Part shown: piece after piece, positions 54,716-64,000 of the stretch | Layout of the letters: every line of letters begins with the position of its first letter | Numbering within the stretch: the stretch's first letter is position 1 | Assembly: GCA_963693365.1 (NCBI GenBank) | Contig: CAVNZM010000003.1 | Location: 2,790,001-2,854,000 of the forward strand | Length of the DNA: 64,000 nt | Origin: Amoebidium appalachense | Taxonomy: Eukaryota; Ichthyosporea | Direction: 5' to 3' | The notes under the pieces: generated by a model | The model's input: only the letters and a program-made list of their open reading frames with translations | What the model was told of the DNA's origin: nothing | Databases searched by the model: none | Made by a program: the position numbers and the translations under genes

Positions 54716-54769
54716 ACCCACCCACCACACACACACACACATGCCCGCACGCAGGCGCACACACGCATG

Positions 54770-54804
<35 letters not shown>

Positions 54805-54811
54805 AAAAACA

Positions 54812-54881
<70 letters not shown>

Positions 54882-55150
54882 ATCTCCCTTGTTATGGCTG
54901 CTCCCTGTCTCGTGCTCTGCTGCTGGCCGCTGGTGTGTGCTGCCGTGTGTGGGCCACCTCTTTTTGCACCAAGCACCCCTGCCCCCGTGTGTATCCAGTG
55001 TGTACTCACCCCCCACCACCCAGGCAGCGCAAGGCTGTGCACTATGACGAGAGTGACGAGGGAGAGGAGGGTCCACCCTCCCCACAAAAGGCACACACAG
55101 ACGACTCAGAAGGTGGGTGCAGTGCACGGGGGGCAGGAAGCATGGGTGGA

Positions 55151-55215
<65 letters not shown>

Positions 55216-55516
55216 GAGGGGGGATGATAAGCTGACAGGCTGTGCACACAGACGACTTTGCCGAGTCCCCCCTTGAGCGGCGAAAGAACAACAAGGCCAA
55301 GAGCAAGGACAAGGAGCAAAAGCAGCAGAGGTGTGTATGGAAGGGAGGGGGGGGGGGGGGGGGGGGGGGGTTGGAGGGGTGGGAAGGAGGAGCTGGGTGG
55401 GTAGCTGAGGGGTGTGGGGTGCAGGCACGAGCACAGGCAGACACACGAGGGCAGGAGGGTGGCCGTGCATGACAGGCAGTTTGAAAAGGACCTGCAGAAA
55501 GCATTGGAGCTGTCCA

Positions 55517-55555
<39 letters not shown>

Positions 55556-57794
55556 CACATGTGCCTTGCACACTTCCATCATGTGGCCGACCCAGCGAAT
55601 TGACATTGCCGGCAGAAACAAGCCGTGCAGGTGATCAGTCTGGACTCGGATGAGGACACCCCCCCACCTGCCCGCCCAGCAAAGAAAGGTGGGCGCATGC
55701 ATGCACATCATGGGGGGGGCATCAATGGGGGGGGGGGGGGGTGCTGGGGTGCTGACAGTGTGAACCAGCAGATAAGAAGAGCCCCAAGCAGACAGCACGG
55801 CCACGGGCAGAGATAAGGTAGGCCGTGGAAGGTGGTGGAATGTGCTAGGGGGTGAGGGTGGTGGGGTGGCTACATGGCTGCGCATGTGTGCATGTGCATG
55901 TCGATCCCTTGGTGTGTGCATGTGCATGCACCATGTGGGTGCGTGAGCATGTGCATTGCTCATGTATTTGTGCATGTGCATGAATGTGTGTGTGTGCATG
56001 TGCATGCCAATTTCTTTGTGTGTGCATGTGCATGCACCGTGTGGGTGGGTGAGCATGTGCATGCATGTGTGTGTGTGCATGTGCATGCATATGTGCATTC
56101 ACATACATGTGTGTGTGTGCGTGTGCATGCACGTGTCTGTGACTCACCCTGCCAACTCGGTGTATCTGCAGTTTCACACAAGATACTGTCGACACAAGCA
56201 GCCAGGAGGCCAGCCAAGACGTGGTGGGTGCATGCGGGTGTGGGTTTGGCATGTGTGCGCATGCGGGCGTGTGTTTGTAAATGTGTGCATTTTGGCGTGG
56301 GGTGTGTTGGTAATGTGTTCATGTGGATGGGCTGTGTGTTCGTAAATATGTGTTCATGTGGATGGGCTGTGTGTTCGTAAATATGTGTTCATGGGGATGG
56401 GCTGTGTGTTCGTAAATATGTGTTCATGTGGATGGGCTGTGTGTTCGTAAATATGTGTTCATGTGGATGGGCTGTGTGTTCGTAAATATGTGTTCATGTG
56501 GATGGGCTGTGTGTTTGGCAAATGTGTGTATGTGAGTGGGGTGTCTGTGTGTTTGACGTGCGACGTGGGTGGGCTGTGTTTTGGCATGTTGCTTCTTGTG
56601 TATGTGTGCACGTGAGGTGGTTGTGTTTTGTGCTTGTGAGCAGGCTGTATCATGGTGGCATGTGTGCACGCGTGTTGTGTGTGCCTGCACGTGCTGCTTG
56701 GGGCACTGACGGTGCATGCAGCCCCTCTCAGGGGTGGCGCCCATCCCCCCATCACCAGAAGACACCGTGCCAGCCACTACCAGGTGAGGCGCAGCCAGGG
56801 GTGTCGCATGATGTGTGCAGTGGGTCGTGCTGATAGGCGGGGTGTCACATGATGTGTGCAGTGGGTCGTGCTGATAGGCGGGGTGTCACATGATGTGTAT
56901 AGTGGATGGTCATGATAGGCTGGGTGTCACATGATGTGTGCAGTGGGTCGTTCTGATAGGCTGGGTGTCACATGATGTGTAGTGGATGGTTTTGATAGGC
57001 TAGGTGTCACATGATGTGTGGTGGGTCGGTCTGATAGGCTGGGTGTCATGTGATGCATGCAATGAGCTGTGCTGATTGGCTGGGGCTTACAGAGAGCCTC
57101 AGGCACAGCCCGACAGGACGATCGTGAAGGTGGCGTGTCCGGCCCCCAGTGTGGCACCACAGGCCAAGGTCTGTGGGCCACCATGCATGCAGATGTGCAC
57201 GTGGGTGTGTGCCTCCAGTCTAGGGTCCAACCTCCCACCAGAACAGACCCTGTTTGCGCATTCGACACTTTGCACTTTTGCATCCACTGACCCTCCCTCC
57301 CCCCCCCCCCCCCCTCCCCCTGTTGGAGACATTCATGTACACAAACACTGCCTTGTCTCCCTATCCAACGGACAGCGGCTTATTTTATTTTATTTTCCTT
57401 TTCTTTTTCAATTTTTCAAACATGTTTTTAAGTAACTGCACTCTCCTAGATGGTACACACTTGCTTTTACCGCCTGATTGCTTTCTAGCCACCCCATCCC
57501 CACGCAGCCATTCAAATGATAGACATTATTTGGATAATAGTGAAACTACTTGGATAGTAGTGAAAACTACTTAGATAGTAGTGAAGACTACTTGGATAGT
57601 AGTGAAAACTACTTAGATAGTAGTGAAAGCTACCATGTGCTCACACCCCATCCCCATGCAGCCAGATCCAGCACCCACCCTGCCCGCTGCCACCCCAGTC
57701 CCGCCACAGAAAGTGGCTGTGGCCCAGAAAAAGGCAAAGCCCAAACCCACCCAGCCAACAAACGAGAACAACGTGCTCCATGAGAGGTGCTGCC

Positions 57795-57868
<74 letters not shown>

Positions 57869-58467
57869 CGTGCGCTCGCGCGCGTGCGTGTGTGTTTCTT
57901 TTTTGGCATGTATGGGGTTTTTTTTTGGGGGGGGGGGGGGGGGGGCTTTGGGTGTATGGGAAAGGTACCAGAAGGAAGACGGGAATATTTATTTGCGCAT
58001 TCTCTCTTAGGGCTAGGGGTATCAGTGGGTAAAGGCTCTGGGGGCATGCATGTATGCATGAGTGCTGACTCCTTGCCTGGCTGTGCAGGCCGGCCACATC
58101 TGCCATGGCCAAACCACAGATGCCCACATGTGGCCAGATAGAGCAGACACCAGGTGGTGGTACGGCCTTCACCCCTCTAATCACCGCACATGCACAGCCC
58201 ATATACTCAACCCCTTCCCCCCCCCCCCCCCCCCCCCCCTCCCCCCAAAAATAAATAAATAAATAGATAAACAAACAAACAAATAAAAAACCTCGGATCC
58301 CACAAGCACAACCAGCAAACATCTGCACACACACATGCAACACATGCACACAGACACCACCACACGGGTATGCTCAACGACCACTCAAGCGCACACACGA
58401 TGCATGCATGTGCCCTGCATGAACACAAGGCACACAAACATCAACACACCTACGGAAGAACCAAGCA

Positions 58468-58510
<43 letters not shown>

Positions 58511-58823
58511 AGGGCGCCAAGAAACACACACATCCACCCATCACCACGACCAGCACTTTGCTGCCGTCACCACCAAGAAATCGCTGCAGACACACAGGAA
58601 TGTTTACACACAGACACACTCACACGTGCACACGCTGCAAGCACCCAACCACCCTGCATGAAGCAAACGACCACACACACACACACACACACACACGCAC
58701 CCACACACACACACACACACAGGAACACGGCCAGGCAGCACGTACTGTGTGGGGGCTGTTCGGCGGGTGGGCCTGTCACGGCACCACCGGGCCAAGCCAC
58801 TGCACCCATACCTCAAGCAGTAA
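53971..58823 (+). CDS. RAD51AP1-like recombination accessory protein, 12 exons
   Basis: Exons: 53971-54002, 55024-55112, 55252-55330, 55425-55518, 55616-55688, 55772-55817, 56172-56223, 56722-56783, 57093-57168, 57662-57786, 58089-58153, 58723-58823. Phases match throughout; total 894 bp, 297 residues. Three segments match RAD51AP1 in order: an N-terminal RKAVHYDESDEGEE block (basic patch, aromatic, acidic Ser), a central DRQFEKDLQKALELSK helix, and the C-terminal GLSRHHRAKPLHP, which corresponds to the RAD51-binding end of the animal protein (LSRxxRxKPLHP). KQAVQVISLDSDED resembles a SUMO-interacting motif. The rest is low-complexity Lys/Pro/Ala-rich, as expected of this disordered DNA-binding protein. 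RAD51AP1 stimulates RAD51 strand invasion; that function is inferred. AATAAA at 58871-58876 follows the stop. Confidence 0.85.
54627..54880. repeat. (CA)n microsatellites in RAD51AP1-like intron 1
   Basis: Two long CA runs (about 54627-54713 and 54818-54880) surround imperfect CA/CGCA sequence. Confidence 0.9.
56314..56518. repeat. 35-bp minisatellite, about six copies (RAD51AP1-like intron 7)
   Basis: The unit GTGTTCATGTGGATGGGCTG followed by TGTGTTCGTAAATAT is repeated almost perfectly. Confidence 0.93.
56799..57083. repeat. About 41-bp minisatellite, six to seven copies, filling intron 8
   Basis: The unit GTGTCACATGATGTGTGCAG followed by TGGGTCGTGCTGATAGGCGGG occupies nearly all of the intron between 56784 and 57092, with variants drifting toward the 3' splice site. 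Confidence 0.93.
57530..57632. repeat. 21-bp minisatellite, about five copies (intron 9)
   Basis: The unit ACTACTTGGATAGTAGTGAAA recurs with A/G changes, just upstream of exon 10. Confidence 0.9.
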
Positions 58824-58870
58824 TGCACGAACGCACAGTCGAAGGTCCTGTTTTAAACACCGTGGATTTA

Positions 58871-58876
58871 AATAAA
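58871..58876 (+). terminator. Poly(A) signal of the RAD51AP1-like gene
   Basis: AATAAA lies 48 bp past the stop codon, within the 131-bp gap to the convergent dynactin stop. Confidence 0.55.
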
Positions 58877-58954
58877 ATTTAATATATGCTGGCTGTCCCA
58901 GCACGTCATTCGCTGTGTGCCATTCATGCCATATCTTGAGCCGTTCATCAGACG

Positions 58955-59774
58955 CTACGGTGCCACGCTGCCCAGGCCCAGGCTGATGGCATATGTGGAA
59001 GGGCTGCCGGCTGCATCCTCCCTTGCCACGTGCATGGCCACGTGCACCTGCAGTGTGCCGGTCAGCAGATGTACTGTGTGCATGGTCATATGCACATGAG
59101 GCAGGAAGTGTGTGTAAAGAAAGAGAGCGAGAGCGAGAGAGAGAGAGAATGTGTGTGTGTGTGTGTGTCGGCGGGGGAGGGGGAGGAGGGGGGAGGAGCA
59201 CATGTGTGTGCACAAATTCCTGTGCACACACATGTGCGCTAGCCAGGGAGCCCAGCCCTGTGTGCACGTTCATGCGGGCCCGAGATTGAGAGAACGATGT
59301 GTCTGCCTGCAGAGAGAGAGACGGGGGGACGAGTGTGTGTGCCCGTGCATGTCGGGCTGCATGGTGTGCACTCTGGGCCTACCTGCAGGCTTTTACATGG
59401 GGCCTGGCGCCTGATGGTCAGCGCCATGCGCAATTGGTTGTGCCGCCGCCACAGCACTGGCCCACTGGGATCTACGGCTGATGCCTCTGCTCACTGTGTC
59501 AGTGCACGCCCACAGCAATGCGCCATGCACATGTGCATGTGCCCCAAGAGTGTGGGGGTGTGTGCATGCATGTGCCCGTGTGCACCTACCTTCATCCCCG
59601 TGCACGTCATCCAGCAGATCTGCCATGTCACTCTGCACTGGGTTATGGGCCCCCACAGACACACTCACTGCTGACACCACAACCTGGATCCCACCTGTCA
59701 GCCACTCAGATCCCTCCCCGCCCCCCTCCCCCCCACCCCCAAACACACACACCCACCCATAACATCCTCAAAAG

Positions 59775-59812
<38 letters not shown>

Positions 59813-61742
59813 ACCCACCCAAAACACACACACACATACATCGCGAACCAACACCCACCTTACTGCCAGCACCCCCTTCCTTCTCCTTCAGCTCTCTGCA
59901 GCCCACAAGTGTCAGAACCCCCTCACCCCCCACCGCCCCCCCTCCCCCTCCTCCCCACCCCCCTTGGGGAGGCACGTACACTTGCACCACGGCCTCAACA
60001 GGGTTTGTAATTGTCAGCACCACCCGGGCATCCTTGCCGGCCTGCAGGGCTGGAAGGGTGTGCACGGTGATGTGCGGTACATGGGCCCTGCAAGCACAGT
60101 GTCAGCACAGTGGGGAGAAGGGGGGGGGGAAGAGGTCAGGCTTGGGGGGAGGGGTGAGGGTGCGGCAAGGGGGGGGGGGGGGGGGGGGTTACATGGCCAG
60201 GACGCAGTGTTTGAGTTTTGTGGCTGCTGGGCTCTTGCCGTACATGACCAGGCCACTGTCACACTGTGCACACCGCAGACACAGACGGGCACACAGTTGC
60301 CGCCGCTGGGGATACAGCGCCCTGCAGACACGGTCAGAGGCAGGTGCAGCATGCACGGCCAACATGCACAACACAGGTACACACACAGGCATGCACGGCC
60401 AACATGCACAACACAGGTACACACACAGGCATGCACGGCCAACATGCACAACACAGGTACACACACAGGCATGCACGGCCAACATGCACAACACAGGTAC
60501 ACACACAGGCATGCACGGCCAACATGCACAACACAGGTGCACACACAGGCATGCACGGCCAACATGCACAACACAGGTACACACACAGGCATGCACGGCC
60601 AACATGCACAACACAGGTACACACACAGGCATGCACGGCCAACATGCACAACACAGGTACACACACAGGCATGCACGGCCAACATGCACAACACAGGTAC
60701 ACACACAGGCATGCACGGCCAACATGCACAACACAGGTACACACACAGGCATGCACGGCCAACATGCACAACACAGGTACACACACAGGCATGCACGGCC
60801 AACATGCACAACACAGGTACACACACAGGCATGCACGGCCAACATGCACAACACAGGTACACACACAGGCATGCACGGCCAACATGCACAACACAGGTAC
60901 ACACACAGGCATGCACGGCCAACATGCACAACACAGGTACACACACAGGCATGCACGGCCAACATGCACAACACAGGTACACACACAGGCATGCACGGCC
61001 AACATGCACAACACAGGTACACACACAGGCATGCACGGCCAACATGCACAACACAGGTACACACACAGGCATGCACAGCCAACATGCACAACACAGGTAC
61101 ACACACAGGCATGCACGGCCAACACGGTGCTTATACAAGAAACATAAATACACTTGTGGTACACAATACACACAAACACGTACACCACACAAAGCAGGTG
61201 AACAGACAAAACGGAAAGACAAACACAGAGACAAAACACGTACATGTACTCAAAAAATGCCCACTCACACAAAACATGCATACACACGAAACAACTACAC
61301 ACACACAACAAGCATATACGCCCATGATCGGCCCAACATTTACACACACAACATGGAAAGAAACCCGCCACCCACCCCTTTCTGCTGGCCAAGTTTATGC
61401 GCTGTTCCCTCGCGTGCTCGGCCGTGTATCCTGTGCCCTGAATTAGCGCCCAGCAAAGCCTCCCCCTCTTCCCCCTCCCCCCCAAACACACATACACACG
61501 CACGCACGCGCACACGCACACGCACACGCACGCACACACACACACACACACACACATACACACACACACACCGTCCCAGTCCTCACTGTCGCTGCCTCCA
61601 TCCTCCACTGCTGCCACCAAGCCATCTGCTCCATAAACGCCCCGTCAGCATGCCCCCCCCCCTCTCTCTCCGCCCCCTCCCCCCACATGCCCCTGCCTCC
61701 CTCCCTCCCTTCCCCCCCCCCCCCCCCCCTCCCCCCAAGCCA

Positions 61743-61786
<44 letters not shown>

Positions 61787-62127
61787 ACCAGCACGTACCA
61801 GGGACTGCAGGCACCCTGGGTGGTTTTGGCCTCTGGGCTGCCAGTGTCTTAACCAATCGGATGCCTCCACTGCGCCGCTGCTTGCCGGCCAGCCCCAGCC
61901 TGTGTCCACACAACACATTCAGCCTCAGGCCCCATTCCTCCCCCATCATACATCCAGCCCCCCTCCTTCCCCCCCCCCTTCCCCCCCCCCACCACCACCA
62001 AACACACAAACACACAAACCCACCACCACCGCAACCAGCAAAACCTCCCGTACCCCCCCCCCCCCCCCCCCCCCTGCCGAGCAATAAACCAGACGTCCAT
62101 TCCCGTCAACAGTAGAAGCACCACGTG

Positions 62128-62186
<59 letters not shown>

Positions 62187-62427
62187 AGGTCCAACTCCTA
62201 AGCACACACCTCATCCGTTCATCATCATATCCCCTCCCTCCCCTCCCTTCCCAAGCCGTCCGCCCCTTCCCCCCCCCCTCCCCCCCCCCCACACACACAC
62301 ACACATGCACACACACCACCCACCCACCCACCCACCCAAATCCTAAAGCACACACCTTCCCCTCACTCATCCACGATTCCACCCCCTCCCTTCGGGGGAA
62401 GCCCCCAGCCTATTTCTACGCACCCCC

Positions 62428-62463
<36 letters not shown>

Positions 62464-62624
62464 ACCTCCCCCACCCCCCCCCCCACCCCCCCCCCCCCCA
62501 CCCACCCACCCACCCACCCACCTTTCCTCCGCCTGTTGGCGCTCCACAAGCTCTACGGCCTGCCCCCTACCCGTCAGTGTAACTTCACCCAGGCCCCCAA
62601 CAAAACCCACCCACGTTTACCCCC

Positions 62625-62656
<32 letters not shown>

Positions 62657-62784
62657 CCCTCCCCCGCCCAAGCCCACGCACCTTGAAGTGGTCTGTCAGC
62701 TGGTTGGCCACCTCCACGGCATCTGCCTGGCGCTCTCTCTCCTGGCACTCAGCTGCACACACGTCAGAGCCATGCTGCTGGCAA

Positions 62785-62850
<66 letters not shown>

Positions 62851-62916
62851 ACACCCACACACATACACACCCACACACAGAGAGAGACACACACACATAC
62901 AGACACAGACACAGCA

Positions 62917-62968
<52 letters not shown>

Positions 62969-64000
62969 GGCAGCTCGTGGGGCCGTGCAGCCAGCAGGCC
63001 GACCTCAGTGCTAGCCCACCTGCATGTGCCACACACAAGATACACCCGCCTGTCCTCTCCACTGTGGTGGCTCAGTGTGCTGCGGCACACGGGGCACACA
63101 CAGCACTGCACACACCTGCCCCCCTGTCAGCCCTGCTGGGCGTGCATAGAGCAAGGCAGGGGCTGTGTGTGTTACCTGTTTGCGTTCTTTTGGGCCTCAG
63201 TCCTCTGCACGAGGGTGACCAGGCAGGTGGGGCAGTAGAGGCACTCTATCTCGCTGCGCACACACGTGTCGCAATGCAGCTGGCCACAGAACCCCACCTG
63301 TTAAAAGGGGCTCCCTTCATCCCTCCCCCTCCCTCCCCCCACCCCCCCACCCCCCCCACCCACACACGTCCCCCCGCAAACCCCCCCCCCTCCTCCCTCC
63401 CCTCCCACTCCGGTGGTCGAAGCCATTCCCACCAACACAAAAGGCACCCACAAAACCATTCACATAACTTATATCTGCCCACCCTCTCGTGCACCCCTAA
63501 GCCCCCTAAAAAACCTTTTACCTGCCTACCCCTCCCCCCTCCCCCTCCCCCTCCCCCACCACCACCAACCCACCCCTCCCCCCTCCGCCCCCCCACCCCT
63601 CCCCCCAAACACACACAGACACAGACACATGCATATGCACACACCACACGTGCCATGCATAGCGAGAAACGTGCACTGCTCGTGTCAAGGCAGCTGAACT
63701 TCAACTCCGTCGCCAGTCCTCCTTCCTCCTCCTTCCACACACCAACTACCTTGCCCCTCCATGTCCCCCCTCTACCTCCCCAACCCTGCCCTTCCGTCTC
63801 CCTTCCCCAACCCCCCCCCCCCCCCCCCCCCCTTGCCCTCCATTGCCTCCAAAATGCAATCTCTTACCCGCCATGAGTACTGTACACATACGTGCACACA
63901 TCTTTCGGCATTCCGGGGACACGCACACATCTTTTGGCACTGCACACACGCACACACCTTTTGGCACTGCACGCACAGATACAGGCGGTCCAGGGGCAGC
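58955..64000 (-). CDS. DCTN4: Dynactin subunit 4 (p62), 5' part beyond the window
   Basis: Minus-strand exons: 64000-63958 (partial), 63297-63176, 63115-62967, 62752-62682, 62559-62522, 61899-61799, 61625-61572, 61430-61376 (less certain), 60321-60193, 60087-59980, 59895-59859, 59683-59590, 59456-59383, 59047-58955. The N-terminal zinc-rich part shows paired Cys motifs in p62 order: LYLCVQCQK, CGQLHCDTCVRSEIECLYCP, NRCVQCCVCPVCRSTL and VYLVCGTCRWASTEVG. Later segments also align: LYPQRRQLCARLCLRCAQCD, HCVLAMAHVPHITVHTLPAL, VVLTITNPVEAVVQV and the C-terminal VHVAMHVARED ... ISLGLGSVAP. p62 sits at the pointed end of the dynactin Arp filament, supporting dynein-driven transport. The gene implies cytoplasmic dynein/dynactin in this organism. 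The middle region is shorter than in animals. Confidence 0.92.
60350..61124. repeat. 40-bp minisatellite, about 19 copies, in a dynactin p62 intron
   Basis: The unit AACATGCACAACACAGGTAC followed by ACACACAGGCATGCACGGCC repeats with only two or three substitutions over about 775 bp. It lies between exons 60321-60193 and 61430-61376. Confidence 0.98.
62787..62966. repeat. (CA)n microsatellites in a dynactin p62 intron
   Basis: CA runs at about 62787-62848 and 62920-62966 flank a (CA/GA)-like centre. The right-hand run directly abuts the 5' splice site of exon 63115-62967 (minus strand reads CCAG|GTGTGTG). Confidence 0.9.

Noticed and set aside
60350-61124. CRISPR array
   Set aside because: Units are contiguous with no variable spacers, and the window is eukaryotic. 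It is a minisatellite.
59964-62087. 707-codon open frame across the 40-bp minisatellite, apparent repeat protein
   Set aside because: The unit is 40 bp, so the frame cycles through different peptides, and it runs antisense over dynactin p62 exons. It is a repeat artefact.

Overview
This is a nuclear genome fragment from an intron-rich eukaryote. Every recognisable gene is split by GT-AG introns. The coding exons are GC-rich, and the introns and spacers are packed with (CA/TG)n microsatellites, poly-G/poly-C runs and minisatellites. The gene set is typically eukaryotic: dynactin p62, a RAD51AP1-like protein, a mitochondrial glycine-cleavage T-protein, an ER MBOAT acyltransferase, a phosphoinositide kinase with EF-hands, and an F-box/LRR protein. 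I cannot name the organism. A protist or alga fits best. The EF-hand plus PIP-kinase architecture recalls apicomplexan PIP5K, while dynactin p62 and the RAD51AP1-like protein are familiar from animals, so lineage stays open.

Layout. 1-166: C-terminus of a protein kinase (+). 2749-5552: two-exon F-box/LRR gene (-), divergent from a seven-exon gene for a membrane-anchored starch/glycogen-binding (CBM20) protein (+, 6271-11929). 14526-18226: three-exon exostosin-like type II membrane glycosyltransferase (+), convergent with a roughly 15-exon EF-hand/phosphatidylinositol phosphate kinase (-, 19981-30023). That gene is divergent from a 12-exon aminomethyltransferase (+, 31164-36073). 40572-40925: short KANSL2/INO80D-type zinc-finger protein (-). 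43872-46155: five-exon coiled-coil protein of unknown family (+), convergent (161 bp gap) with a 14-exon MBOAT lysophospholipid acyltransferase (-, 46317-51353). 52783-53541: an unrecognised open frame (-). 53971-58823: 12-exon RAD51AP1-like gene (+), convergent (131 bp gap) with dynactin subunit 4 (-, from 58955 and running off the right edge).

The genes look like unrelated housekeeping loci, not a functional cluster. For most of them I joined exons by hand, requiring GT-AG borders, continuous phase and family-consistent protein. Total lengths divide by three for the CBM20 gene, the T-protein, the coiled-coil gene, the MBOAT gene and the RAD51AP1-like gene.

The most notable non-genic signals are two AT-richer elements of about 0.8 kb with terminal inverted repeats, a 56-bp inverted repeat shared by sites 22 kb apart, intron-specific minisatellites (one with 19 copies of a 40-bp unit), and splice sites embedded in microsatellites. 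No tRNA, rRNA or CRISPR array was found.
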